From: Argyresthia goedartella
Taxonomy: Eukaryota; Arthropoda; Insecta; Lepidoptera; Argyresthiidae
Assembly: GCA_949825045.1 (NCBI GenBank)
Contig: OX463809.1
Span: forward strand, 6,413,501 to 6,477,500
Direction: 5' to 3'
DNA length: 64,000 nt
In this document: one piece after another, positions 10,493 to 20,787 of the stretch
How the letters are laid out: the number at the start of each line of letters is the position of its first letter
How positions within the stretch are numbered: position 1 is the stretch's first letter
Translations under genes and position numbers: made by a program
The notes under the pieces: generated by a model
What the model was told of the DNA's origin: nothing
The model's input: the letters and a program-made list of their open reading frames with translations, nothing else
Databases searched by the model: none

Positions 10493-12070
10493 CTAATTTA
10501 AATGCATCCTGTTATTCTGGTCTGATACCAGATTCATATTAGGCTGCTCAGTAAAAGCAGAGTTAGAAGCCAAATTTTTGGCTGTAATGTCATATAAATA
10601 TAATAGTGACATAGCTATTTGTCGTTTACAATAATTTGAAAGGTAAAATGTACCTTTAGTCATAGTAAAATAATTACTAACATAATTGTTAGTGTCAATA
10701 ATATCAAACTTATTATTATATGTACATAAATTGTACATAGTTATATTCATATTATGTCTATATACATTTTCATTTTGTGTCAATTGGTTGCAGTAGGGAA
10801 ATGTGAACAATATAATTTTTTTCACACTAAGACCATTCAATGTTTCATAAAATTTTATTAAATTATTTTTGTTCACATCTCCCCTATTGCCCATGAAAAT
10901 TATCAGTGTGGCACTGGCTGTGATAGTGCTGTCATTCAAAATTTGATTTATAATATTATCTACAGTGCTAAAAGGTGAGCAATTACTAATAACACTATGT
11001 CCCTTAGAGTATGAGTGGAGTGCTGAGCCCATGCCACTTCCAATCTCATCACAGTACATTATAATATCAGGTGTTGTGGTCATATCAGACTTGGCAGAAC
11101 TATTATCAGTAACACCTTGTGTTGGTAAACTGTCACACAAGCCCGGAGAGTTGCCCGCTGTCAAACAACCACCTTTCTGCTCACAGCGACAAGTATGGTT
11201 GTTGGTCAGCGACTCAAACCGCTCACAATTATGGTTCATTTCTTGAATTAAATCATCCATAGCCAATGAGTATTCATTTATAACTTTCTTAGAGTTCAAA
11301 TATGCACTGTTTAGTGATCTCAATGAATCCTCTAAGCTTTGGATTTTCAAATGTAAGTTTTGTGTGTCAGTTTCATACATCAACTTAGTACTTTCTAATT
11401 CTAATACACACATATTCAAATCATGTAATAAGTTTTCATTTTTCTTGCTTACTTTTAAGTTTTTAGTACACAATTTATTATGTTTTATTAATTTCTGAGT
11501 TTTCCGTATATACCTATTTATTTTAATGTATTTTTTCAGTTTGTTATTGCTGCAACTTAATAACCTTGATGTGGGCAATGTGTCATTAGTTAAATCAATG
11601 ACATCATCAAGGCTTCCAGTTGCAACAGTAACCAGCTGCGGGCTGATCCCTACGACTTCACTGTAGAGGCTCTGGGTCTGCAACGCTGCGGTGTTTTCCT
11701 TCTCCTCCTGGAGTGCATGTATTTGTTCATGGGCATCGAACAATGCTTTCTCCAGGGAATCAATCGATTTCAGGGCTTGCTCGTACTCTGCACTACATAC
11801 AGTGAAGCTATCTACGGTGACCTGCAGCTTGTCCCACTCAACAATTACATCACTACATTCTTGTTCTAATACACATAATTGTTTCTTTAGCTTATCTCTA
11901 CTTTCAATTACTGATAATAGCTCTTTCTCATTTTCCTCCCTTTCACAGAGTAATTCGGTGACCATTTCCTTTGATTTTTTTAATTCTAGTAAGGTATGAT
12001 GAAAAGCAGAACAAAAGTGCCTAAAGCGCAGTTCATCGCACACGAGCCACAAAACACCACCACACGCCAC
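10493..12070 (-). CDS. element 1 ORF1: coiled-coil protein with SGNH-hydrolase-like C-terminus
   Basis: A 525-codon minus frame starts MACGG at 12070. Residues about 30-130 are strongly heptad-like (ELKKSKEMVTELLCEREENE...), followed by an SLYSEVVG motif (about 147), a very basic helix (LKKYIKINRYIRK...) and a second coiled coil (about 215-290). Residues about 337-510 resemble an SGNH/esterase-like domain: an opening strand IIMYCDEIGSGMG, an LIIFMGNRG strand and an LFTFPYCNQL strand. The same order occurs in element 4 ORF1. CR1-type ORF1 proteins are known to carry esterase domains. Here the nucleophile motif G-D-S is not visible, so activity is doubtful. Likely an RNA-binding chaperone that multimerises through the coiled coil. 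An alternative start further in cannot be excluded. Confidence 0.75.
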   Translation of the reverse strand: MACGGVLWLVCDELRFRHFCSAFHHTLLELKKSKEMVTELLCEREENEKELLSVIESRDKLKKQLCVLEQECSDVIVEWDKLQVTVDSFTVCSAEYEQALKSIDSLEKALFDAHEQIHALQEEKENTAALQTQSLYSEVVGISPQLVTVATGSLDDVIDLTNDTLPTSRLLSCSNNKLKKYIKINRYIRKTQKLIKHNKLCTKNLKVSKKNENLLHDLNMCVLELESTKLMYETDTQNLHLKIQSLEDSLRSLNSAYLNSKKVINEYSLAMDDLIQEMNHNCERFESLTNNHTCRCEQKGGCLTAGNSPGLCDSLPTQGVTDNSSAKSDMTTTPDIIMYCDEIGSGMGSALHSYSKGHSVISNCSPFSTVDNIINQILNDSTITASATLIIFMGNRGDVNKNNLIKFYETLNGLSVKKIILFTFPYCNQLTQNENVYRHNMNITMYNLCTYNNKFDIIDTNNYVSNYFTMTKGTFYLSNYCKRQIAMSLLYLYDITAKNLASNSAFTEQPNMNLVSDQNNRMHLN

Positions 12071-12164
12071 GCCACAACTACTTTCAAATGGTCACTTTTT
12101 ATGGAAAACGTGTTTGTGGCGTGGTTGTGGTCCTTGTGCGGCGAGGCTAAAATCTAAACTGCAA

Positions 12165-13290
12165 CCTTATGAGACAATCCTCTTCTTCTCAGCATGTTCT
12201 AGTCCACTGCTGGACATATGCCTCCCCAATTGACCGCCAAATCGAACGCTCTGCGGCCATTCTCGTCCATGTCGGCCCAGCTGTACCCCTACTGTCATCA
12301 GACCAACGTGCCGCAGGTCTTCCAACACTTCTCTTTCCTGTACGGGGCCTCCAGGATAAAACTTTAGAACCCCATCTTCCGTCGTTTCTGCGAAAGATGT
12401 GTCCTTCCCATTACCATTTAAGTCACGCTACACGTTTTCCTACATCGGTGACGTTGTCGAATGAGTTTGTTCCGTATCAGGTCGCGATGGGATACTCCGA
12501 GTATCGAGTCTTCAGTTCAGACTAGACTAGAGTCTTCTTTCAGTCTCTCAGTTCGTGCATCATCCCGACCGACATAAGAGTCCATGTTTCGCAAGCGTAA
12601 GTCATCACCAGGAAAACACACTGATTGTAGACTCTAGTCTTGAGTGTTTGAGGGATCATAGAGTGGAAGACATGCTTGAGCTTTTCGAAGTTTTATGCTT
12701 CGTTCGATCTCTCGGGCCAGTGGGTCTCGTTCAAGTATGATGATCTGCCCTAAGTCGTTGTACTCCTCCACTTGCTCTATCGCTTGACCGTCAACTGTGA
12801 TCGGAGATTGAGACATATCGGTCGTGCCCATAACCTTGGTCTTATCCGAATTCATTTTAAAGCCTACCCGGATTGATGCGTGGCGCAGATCATTCAGCAT
12901 ATTTTTCAGTTCTCTTGGTGTTTTGGCGAGAATAACGATGTCGTCAGCAAAGCGGAGGTGGTTGAGGTGTTCTCCTTCCACATTCATTCCCAAACCGTCC
13001 CAGTCAAGGGTTTTGAAGATATCTTCCCGTGCTTTAGTGAAGAGCTTTGGAGATATGACATATACTTGGTGTACTCCTCTTTTAACTGGAAAAGTCGTCG
13101 TGGAGCCTTTGATATGCAGTCTTTGTGGCAGAGTATAAAAGAATCATCAGTGTCTGGAGGTATCTTTGGTCGATCTGACATCGCTGTAGAGACTCCAAAA
13201 TAAAGAAAAAGCGTTCGACACCGTGGAACACTGGGCAGTGTTCCACGGTGTCGAACGCTTTTTCATAGTCGATTAGATAATCACTAACTC
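12165..13290 (-). pseudogene. RTE-type LINE RT fragment and 3' end, degraded
   Basis: From 5' to 3' on the minus strand: motif A YEKAFDTVEHW (about 13290-13237, duplicated as a hairpin), ESLQRCQIDQRY in another frame (about 13190), KRGV...VISPKLFTKAREDI (motif B region, about 13085), catalytic LRFADDIVILA (about 12960-12925), GFKMNSDKTKVM, a TYACETW-like segment near 12590, and the typical RTE end near 12240-12180 (EAYVQQW, with the CCACTGCTGGACATATGCCT stretch common at this point in Lepidoptera). Frame changes and stops occur throughout. It lies just upstream of element 1 and shares its strand. Confidence 0.75.
13205..13264. repeat. perfect 28-bp fold-back hairpin inside RTE RT motif A
   Basis: Bases 13205-13232 are the exact reverse complement of 13237-13264, with a 4-base loop (GGGC). 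Both arms encode the start of the RTE motif A (KAFDTVEH). Confidence 0.95.
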
Positions 13291-13789
13291 CTATCTACAG
13301 CAAATTTGACGTTTATACGCAGGGTGTAACAGAAACATATTTCAAAGGATCGTTAAAGACATCATTCTGAGTAACTTTTACTATGAAGCCGTTTGAGCAG
13401 AGCGACTTTATTTTTTACTTCTCCATACAAATCAGATGATCGCCCAAATACATAATATCAAAGTCAGGAGTCAGAAATTAAATCGTTCTGATCAAGTCGG
13501 TAAAAATAGTTTAGGATGATCTCCCTAACAACCCTTTAAAATTCCTTTACAATCCATGTGCTCGAAAAGAGCATTTTCCAAGCACCCAAATCATGCGGAA
13601 AGTGCAACTTTTTCGCACTAGTTTTTTTTTGTCGAAAGCCCGAGGACCGACGAGTTTTTATTATTCGAGCAAAGGGTTACTTAGGTAATTTAATCAATTA
13701 CAGATTATCATTCATATAAACATAAACATAAACATTAATTAAATGAATAAACCCTAATTCGAAACTTAACCCTGCATCAGAGCTCATAT
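13291..13789. other. gene-less stretch
   Basis: No gene recognised. Around 13560-13680 there is a stretch (TCGAAAGCCCGAGGACCGAC) that looks like part of a hairpin-type non-autonomous element, but I could not find its partner arm. Confidence 0.35.
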
Positions 13790-15516
13790 CTCCTTCAGAA
13801 CCTATTGCCTCAGTTAATAAAATAAACAACTTTTTTGCGTCTATTGGAAAAACCTAGCAGATAAAATCTCTCCTCCATTATCCAAAGTCACACCCAAACG
13901 TACTTCTCCTTTTTCTTTCGCTCTAACACCAACTGATGAGGTAGAAGTAAGAAAATGCATCCTTAACTTAAAAAAAAACAATACTATAGGTCGCGATAAC
14001 ATATCCGGAGACTTCCTAAAACGTTTTCAATCTATCCTAATCAAACCAATAACATTCCTAGTCAACCTAATCTTCTCTACTGGTATCTTTCCAACTGCTT
14101 TCAAGCTCGCTGAAGTGATTCCAATCTTTAAAAGTGGTGACAGAGACAGTGTCAATAATTACAGACCTATCTCAATACTTTCAACGTTATCTAAAATAGT
14201 CGAAAAACTCCTAAACAAACGCCTCGTTAGTTACCTAGAATCTAAACACCTTCTTTCTAGCTCACAGTTCGGATTTAGATCCGGTGTTTCTACTAAAGAG
14301 GCAGTCCTCGAGTTGACTGAACACATAGTGTCAAAATTGGACAGCAAAAAGAAAGTTATTGCAATATTCCTTGATCTTGCTAAAGCGTTCGATAGTGTCT
14401 CTGTCCCACTGCTACTGGATAAGCTTGAGAGCATTGGTGTCCGCGACACGCAACTCAATCTGTTTAATGACTATCTAACTTATTAGTTAATTACTTCCTA
14501 TTGGAAGCAGAGGGTAAGAGTTGGTGACTTCACTAGCGATGACTTGCCAATAACATACGGAGTCCCTCAAGGCAGCGTCCTAGGTCCAACTCTATTTCTT
14601 ATATTTATTAATGACCTCTGTGATACACGACTAGCAAATGGCAAACTTATTACTTTTGCAGACGACACAGCGCTGATATTCCATGGGGATACTTGGCAGG
14701 AGGCGTTTGGTTTTGCTCAATTGGGTTTCGATGAAGTGTATTCCTGGCTAAGAAACAACCGTCTTTCCCTTAATGTGGACAAAACGAACGCCATTCTCAC
14801 TTAGAAGTATACCATCTGGAATCATTGATAACTATTCAATTAGAGCTCATTCTTGCTACTCAACCTTCCCCTGTTCTTGCAGCCACTTAAGCCTATCATT
14901 AAATATCAAATACTTGGGTGTAATAATTGATAATACCCTTCGTTTCAATCTACATCTCGATCTTATATCTTCCAGGACTCGCAAACTCATATACATTTTT
15001 AAAAACCTTCGGCATGTTGCTGACAAAAATATCATCAAAATGGTATATATAGCGTTGTGTCAGTCAATTATATCCTACTGTATCACTGTTTAGGGGGGAA
15101 CAAATAAAACAAACCTATTAAAACTCGAAAGAGCCCAACGCTCAGTTCTTAAGGTAAGTCTGTCCCTACCATTCCTATTCCCCACACAACAACTCTATCC
15201 ATTGGCTGATGTTCTGTCCGTCAGACAACTATTTATTCTGAACACCATACTGAAGCAACACTCTTTAATAAGCTACGATCCAGCACTCTTTGCCTCCGAA
15301 CGACGCAATTACAAGGTCTGTAATTCGCGCACCACTTGGTCTACCGACTTCTCTCATAGATTTTTTGGCTTTTTAGGAGAGTATCTCTACAATAGGATAA
15401 ATAAAAAAATTGAAATATACTCTCTTACAAAATACGAATGTAAAAGAGTACTAACAGCGTGGCTAAAATCACTAAGCTATGAGGACACTGAAAGTCTTCT
15501 GTCAATCATCTCCTGA
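13790..15516 (+). pseudogene. plus-strand LINE reverse transcriptase, degraded
   Basis: The plus strand carries most of a jockey/CR1-group RT. It starts in decayed linker (INNFFASIGKT near 13826), then LNLKKNNTIGRDNISGDFL (about 13965), NYRPISILSTLSKIVEKLL, SQFGFRSGVSTKEAV, motif A IFLDLAKAFDSV, motif B GVPQGSVLGPTLFLIFINDL, catalytic ITFADDTALIF, LSLNVDKTNAIL, and LGVIIDNTLRF. Breaks: in-frame TAG at 14484-14486, a frameshift near 14795-14805, and a TAG at 15091-15093 where the family has the tryptophan of YCI.VWGG. The frame then continues to TAA/TGA near 15516. The 3' UTR holds a CA microsatellite and ends in a TTTTGTA-type repeat tail near 15937. No endonuclease part is present. Confidence 0.85.
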
Positions 15517-15585
15517 TGATCTCCCCCTGTCCTTCCACACACACACCCACAAACCCTCACACACACCCACACACCCACATACCTA

Positions 15586-15628
<43 letters not shown>

Positions 15629-15937
15629 ATACATACACACACACACACCTCACTTACACACACCTCACTTACACACACTTCCAATCTCTGACACTCCACA
15701 CCATTACACTCTCTTACCTCTCTGATAATTAAATTGCAGCTACCTTGGGTACCTTGATTACTCCGGTTCAGCGTCGGGAGAGGCTGGTAATCTGTCAAAC
15801 AGGACCTCCTAGTACGGATACCAGTCTCTCACATAGATAAGACTAAACGCATAGCACCTAAGTTAAACAATGTTACACCATATAAAACTATGTGAGAGAA
15901 CAAAATAAACCTTTTTGTATTTTGTATTTTTGTATTT
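15517..15937 (+). repeat. LINE 3' UTR with CA microsatellite and TTTTGTA tail
   Basis: A CA/CACACT-rich microsatellite (about 15533-15690) is followed by unique sequence and a terminal TTTTGTATTTTGTATTTTTG repeat (about 15913-15937), matching the short-repeat 3' tails of CR1/jockey-type LINEs. ORFs reading poly-His/Thr across the CA run are artefacts. Confidence 0.75.
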
Positions 15938-15940
15938 ACA

Positions 15941-16130
15941 TACAGGCACATTTATTGCTTCTGACCCCACACTAGGATACCCTGTGCTGTGAGAACCAGA
16001 AAGAGCGATGTCACACACATATAAACATCCAAGACCTATATATTTTTTTTGTTTTACCCTCAGCCGGGGATCGAACCCGGGACCCCTCGCATGGTAGGCA
16101 AAGCCACCACCACTGCACCACAGAGGTCGT
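15941..16130 (-). mobile_element. SINE family A, copy 1
   Basis: Read on the minus strand from 16130, a tRNA-like head with A-box-like TGGTGCAGTGGT and B-box GGTTCGATCCC (rc of 16066-16076) is followed by a family body (AGGTCTTGGATGTTTATATG, then GGTATCCTAGTGTGGGGTCA). Pol III internal promoters of this kind drive SINE transcription. It abuts the tail of the preceding LINE. Confidence 0.85.
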
Positions 16131-17051
16131 TAAATAAAAAGTACAATAAAACCAATCCTTCATTAAACGCGTTATTGATCAATAAATAAGTTTTAAATAA
16201 TTCTTAAATATGTCTGAACGAATATTTTGATAATGCCTTTTTGCGATGCGACGTGGCAGCTATTTGCACATTCGCGGTAGTAAAATATGTTGAGCGCGGA
16301 TGTGTTTAAATTAAGCCTGCCATTTTACTAATGTCTTGTCTAGTTCGGAGTTTATTCGACCTACTTTCCGCACTTGTATCATAAATAGCTATCCTGTTAT
16401 ACCTATAGGTAGTGTATGGGAAAACGTGTACACAGTTCTCGGTCCGTTTGAGTTACTGAATAATGGGTTTGAAATATGAACGCCTGCCTGAAATTCAACA
16501 AAGTCAGACATCCCTTCTATTCCCCAACACAAAAGCTACAATTCACATGAAATGTTTACGATTATTACCCGGAACCAGTCGGTAGTTTCAGCGTAAATGG
16601 ACTTACTTTACTAACTTTATATTTTATTGTAAGGCAAAATTAATGAACTCTGAGCAAAGGCGAGCTTTTCTCTAAAATGAGATTTCTTCCAGCACACCTA
16701 GACTGTACAGGACAGTATATTGCTAGAAACTGGACAATGGCCGGCATAATAATCATAATATTCTCGTTAATAAAGACATTTATATGTACTTCAATAGGAG
16801 ATAGATAACTACAACACGGTCACAATATCTGCGCCGGAATGCAATTACCTTAGAGAGCCGTAATGTCGTCACGGATCCAGCTGCACAGATATTCTGGCCA
16901 TGCTTCAGAATAGAAACAACGTTCTATTCTTGTGCTGTGTATGAGCGATATGAAGTTTCCGTAATGTCGATGCCATAGGATGACTGCCACTATAGACTCC
17001 TTATTGTATTTTTATTAGATGTATCTACATATTACAAACAAACAAGCATCT
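16131..17051. other. gene-less stretch
   Basis: AT-rich with scattered short ORFs; nothing recognised. Confidence 0.4.
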
Positions 17052-17280
17052 CGCCTTTTCCCATAGCGGTTGGCAGAGGATATAGGATACTCTATTATTA
17101 TGCGTGACAAGGGGCTAGCCCATAGCCGTAGCTAAGAAAATTCAAGGTTTCCTCACGGTGATTTACATAGAACGTCCGTAAAATGTACTCAAGATAAATT
17201 ACTTACCTATCTCATTTGTTCATGGTACCGGATTCGAACCAGCATCCCCTGCGTGTGATGTGAGCGAGACACGGAGCGGA
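17052..17280 (-). mobile_element. SINE family B, copy 1 (diverged)
   Basis: The minus strand starts with a tRNA-like head (CTCGCTCACATCACACGC... with B-box-like GGTTCGAATCC, rc of 17230-17240) and continues into a body containing the reverse complement of CCCATAGCGGTTGGCAGAGG. The same order is found at 20263-20530, 27710-27871 and 36898-37147. Confidence 0.75.
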
Positions 17281-18769
17281 TATTACTTTTGTAATTAATA
17301 TAATCAGCTGGCCAGAAATCGCTTAGACCACTAATGACCTACATAAGGGGACGGCTGTTAAAAAGGTCCACTGTTCCTCAAGCAGTAAGCTCTAAGAAAT
17401 CTCTCTTTAGAGATAAGCTCGTCTTTGTTTATAACATTTCTTGTAAATGTCTGTACCTTTATTTTTTCTGTGCAATAAAGAATATGAATATAAGTAAGAT
17501 GACTTGAGACGAAGATTATATTATATTACTTTTATTCAATAAAAACTTTTCAAACTTTTCTACGAGTGAACGTTGAAGAAACTTTTATGTCTCCATAGCA
17601 GCAGCTGTGGCGATGAGCTAGGCCCCTGCCACTCAAAATTTAGTTTGTCCGGTTGCCATAGGTTCTATATTAAAACTCAAGTTCCTTATTGGTGTTGTTG
17701 TCTGGAATCCTCTGGCTACAATCAGTGGATTATGCCGAGGTCGAGAGCATCATAGTAAAAATAAAAATAAAATTATTGTATACTTTTATCAGAAGATTTT
17801 ATCTTTTTCTTTCTAGCATTTGCCCGGCGCACACGCTCTGTTCTGCAGGATAGTCGAGCATTCGCTAGCGTTAGTGTGTCAACATTTTATCAAATTTCTA
17901 AAAGACTAAATACGTAAAACAAAGCGTACTAGAAAATATTCTGTTTTTCAATTCTATACAATACATTACTTCTATTCCGCTTGTCTACAGTGTAGTTTGT
18001 AGAAATACTTTTTATGGCATATAAAAATGTTTACATAGGTAGGTTCTTCGTATGCAGGTAAGTTTTATGAAAGGATGAGACATTGTGAATCCAAGAAGTC
18101 ATGCTGTGGAAAACATGCCAACATTCAAATGAGCACTTGTAAGGAAACACTTATGAATGTACAGAATGTGGAAAATGTGCCAGAAAGAAATCAAACGGAC
18201 CCATTTAATTTAAATGTACTGTACACCTATTTTATTTTTTTAGAAGCTGTGGAAAATATACCAGAATTCAAATACACGGATTATCTTGTAAGAAAATACG
18301 TTTAATATAAATGTGCCAGAATTTAACAAAACGGACCAATTTGTGGGCATAAAATGTTCCATTTCCATGACTCAAACTCAAACTTGTAAGAAAATACCTA
18401 CTAAAAATGAAAAGGACGTTGAATAATTACAGGATTGTCTATTTATTTTTTCTGTTTTTAAAACAAATTTAGTTGCTACAAGCTAACTTAACATATTTTA
18501 ATGAATGGGTGAAGACAATGACATGTTTTCCTACGTCCATTCGAGGTGGAGATGCGAGTTTCTTAGCCGTGCTTACACGTCCGACATCGTTGGGGCGAGG
18601 GAAGTAGAACCTTCGAATAATATAGGTAGTAGAATATTAAACATATCCAAGCTAAGCAAACTACCAAAAAATTTGAGATTTGGAAAATGTGTTTTACTGA
18701 ATCAAAGGACTTCTTTAAAAACTAAACCAGTATTTTTGCGTTGTGGAGCTAAAATAACTTAACTATTTG
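17281..18769. other. gene-less stretch with a LINE-tail-like segment
   Basis: About 17400-17490 resembles the 3' UTR of an RTE-type LINE (CTGTACCTTTATTTTTTCTG followed by GCAATAAAG). The rest, including a 76-codon ORF at 18075-18305 containing an imperfect repeat of GTGGAAAA.GTGCCAGAA.T, shows no domain I recognise. Confidence 0.4.
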
Positions 18770-19215
18770 GGGAGCTCTGGAGCAAGCAACATAAAGCTGC
18801 CCATCTGAAAAACAACTTGTACTCTGTCAAGTCAATACCCACCATTTTAAGTGACTGTCCTTGAGACAGGCTTTTATAATCTGTTGGGATAAGCGGTATT
18901 TTAGGTATGAATACTGATTCCTCTTTTGCACAACCTGTAGGATTGTTGCCTGTATTACATTTCTATTCATAGCTTGGATGCGAAACCGTGTGCCATTGCT
19001 TAACTTGGGTGGGTGCAAGTTACGCAAGAGTTTCACGGGTGTACCCACTTTGAGCAAAAGTTTATGTTCCGGGTGTCCCTGAGTATTTAGCGTGTTAAGA
19101 ATCTCTATGGACTGCGTCATCGCCCTCTATGACACTATCGATCGACCGATACTCTTTTTGGTCACCCTTTCAAATGAATTCAAGAGCATGGTGTTTATTT
19201 CTGAAGCTCTTAAAT
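18770..19215 (-). pseudogene. Helitron Pif1-like helicase C-terminus, degraded
   Basis: The minus strand carries, in shifting frames, the end of a Helitron-type Pif1-like helicase. From 5' to 3': SIDSVIEGDDAV (about 19140-19105), ILNTLNTQGHPEHKLLLKVG then LLRNLHPPKLSNGTR (from 19105 down), RNVIQATI, and finally QGQSLKMVGIDL (near 18850-18815), matching the helicase motif QGQ(T/S)L..vGIDL of the family. These correspond to the C-terminal helicase motifs; the Rep (HUH) part is absent. Several frameshifts and stops make it dead. The family mobilises by rolling-circle transposition. Confidence 0.8.
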
Positions 19216-19526
19216 TAAAAGGTCAGGGCGGCCACAATGCCGGACATAGGTTATCCTGCATCTTCTCAATGCATTTAACATGGACTGCCTGTAAATAAAG
19301 AAGGAACAACGACTCAACACCCTCTTGGAAGGAATTGTAACCACTGTCTCTATTTTAGCACAGCATACCCCACACAAGGGGGAAGAAATTGCTAAGCTTA
19401 TTACAGTCTTACGTAGTAAATTATACACTCTTTGATTACAGATGTCGTGGCATTCATCAGACCCATAAGAAACCTTCGAGTTTTTGTAACAAATTGTAGT
19501 ATTTCTGTTTTTGCGAGTAACATATG
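19216..19526. other. gene-less stretch, probably more Helitron debris
   Basis: A 72-codon minus ORF here (19210-19428) shows no clear motif. TCTTACGTAGTAAATTATAC (19407-19426) also occurs, nearly identical, near the 5' end of element 4 (34439-34458). Confidence 0.35.
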
Positions 19527-19620
19527 TATGGTAATTGGACTGTGAAGCAGTTAAAAGACGAGTTGAAAACCCGGGGAGGGACGTTAAAGGGTCGTAAAAA
19601 ATAATTAGTCAGAAGGTAAA
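19527..19620 (+). pseudogene. SAP-domain-like coding fragment
   Basis: The plus strand reads YGNWTVKQLKDELKTRGG then TLKGRKK, a stop, and LVRR. The pattern WTVkqLKdELktRG...GrKkeLv.R is that of a SAP DNA-binding helix-extended-helix motif, found in some transposon-encoded and chromatin proteins. It is only about 30 residues, has an internal TAA, and has no recognisable flanking domains. Confidence 0.4.
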
Positions 19621-20262
19621 TACTTTATGAATTATGCTGGAAAACAAGTAGTCAAATGGACTCCGGTTGTATTTCGTATATTTCAAGTAAATTATTGACG
19701 TGTACTTTTTATCCGACTGCACCAGACGGACGGTAACGTTATTTCGGTAAATGATTATTCCTAGGAGCACGCAGATGAAGTAGCGGGCATCAGTGCATAT
19801 AATCTAATGACTCCGCCGTGACTCTCCATACAAACTTTAAGGACAATTTTTCGACCGAGTCCGAATTTCTGAAAATACTTTCTTAGCGAGCGGTTTTATA
19901 TCAAAAAGAAGATATTCCTATCAATAGAATCTGTCTGGCTGCAGCCGTTTCGCCGCTTTTATGTAGCGACTTATGCCCGATTTCACCAACAGTTAAGGGA
20001 CATTTAGCTCTTTTTCTTCGCTGTCTAGCGATTGTTTCGGTGGCCGGACTCTTAGGGGGTCCCCAAGGACCCTTACACTTAGGGCAAATCGAAACAACCG
20101 CTAGGTGGCCCCTAAAAAAAAAGTAACCCCTTTAAGATAGGGATTGTTGGGGAAATCGGCCATTACTCTTTTAAAGAAAGAGAAGATAACTCATATTACC
20201 TTCAGAGCGATCCCTTGTCATACGCGGAAGCATGAACGTAATATAATTTACATAACATACCA
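19621..20262. other. gene-less stretch
   Basis: No gene recognised. About 20040-20130 contains imperfect inverted sequence around CCCCAAGGACCC. Confidence 0.35.
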
Positions 20263-20530
20263 TAGCGTTACGCCTTTTCCCATTAGGGATGGCAGTGGCA
20301 CAATTGTGCCCATTTGAGCCAGTTATTTAATACTCCATTTTTGACAGGGGGCAAGCCCGTCGCTGCTGTTTATGGAGTAATGAAGGTTTACTCACGATGT
20401 TTCCATCACCGATAGAATGTCCGTTGAATATACTAAAGATAAATTAATTATCTCATTGGTACATGGTCAGGAATAGAACCTGCATCTCCTGTGTGAGAAG
20501 CAAGCGTGAAACCCATTAGAACACGGAGGA
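20263..20530 (-). mobile_element. SINE family B, copy 2
   Basis: Same structure as copy 1 and closer to copy 4. The head, rc of ...GTGAGAAGCAAGCGTGAAAC, ends at 20530. The B-box region is GGTTCTATTCC, and the body contains rc of GGCAGTGGCACAATTGTGCC. Confidence 0.8.
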
Positions 20531-20787
20531 AATATAAGTTACTTCAGCTTTTTTAGGGTCCCTATTATCGAGCCTCCGCTGCCCGTCCGTACATCCGCCC
20601 GTCCGTCTGTCTGTCTGCCCGTCAGCGGAGTTTATCTCATAAACCGTAATAGATAGAGATTAAAAATTGAGACAGAATGTGTATTTCTGTTGCCGTTACA
20701 GCAACAAATAATGAACTAGACGATTTAAAAAATAAATAAATCGGGGTCCTACATTTAACACCGTGTCCTACGAGCGCAGGTTTAGAC
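20531..20787. other. gene-less stretch with a CCGT/TCTG-rich run
   Basis: About 20575-20625 is a CCGTCCGTCTGTCTG-rich microsatellite. It may be the reverse-oriented end of repeat family D, which has GACGGACGGACAG runs at the matching point. Confidence 0.4.

Larger units (their letters stand above)
3222..12160 (-). mobile_element. LINE element 1 (jockey/CR1 group), split by nested element 2
   Basis: On the minus strand the order is 5' region (to about 12160), ORF1 (12070-10493), the start of ORF2, an interruption by element 2 (about 10444-6467), the rest of ORF2 (about 6450-3587), a 3' UTR, and a short-repeat tail (GAGTTTT-like, 3222-3245). The two halves are assigned to one element because their protein order and similarity match element 4 (29041-34500), where ORF1 and ORF2 lie 70 bp apart. 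Bases just right of the insertion (TTGCCAGA near 10458) also align with the ORF1-ORF2 spacer of element 4 (TTGCCAGA near 32164). Confidence 0.75.

Noticed and set aside
15479..15798. His/Thr-rich and Cys/Val-rich ORFs
   Set aside because: Produced by the CA/GT microsatellite in a LINE 3' UTR.
18075..18305. Possible zinc-finger gene (Cys/His residues)
   Set aside because: Spacing does not fit any zinc-finger class; the repeats are at DNA level and short.
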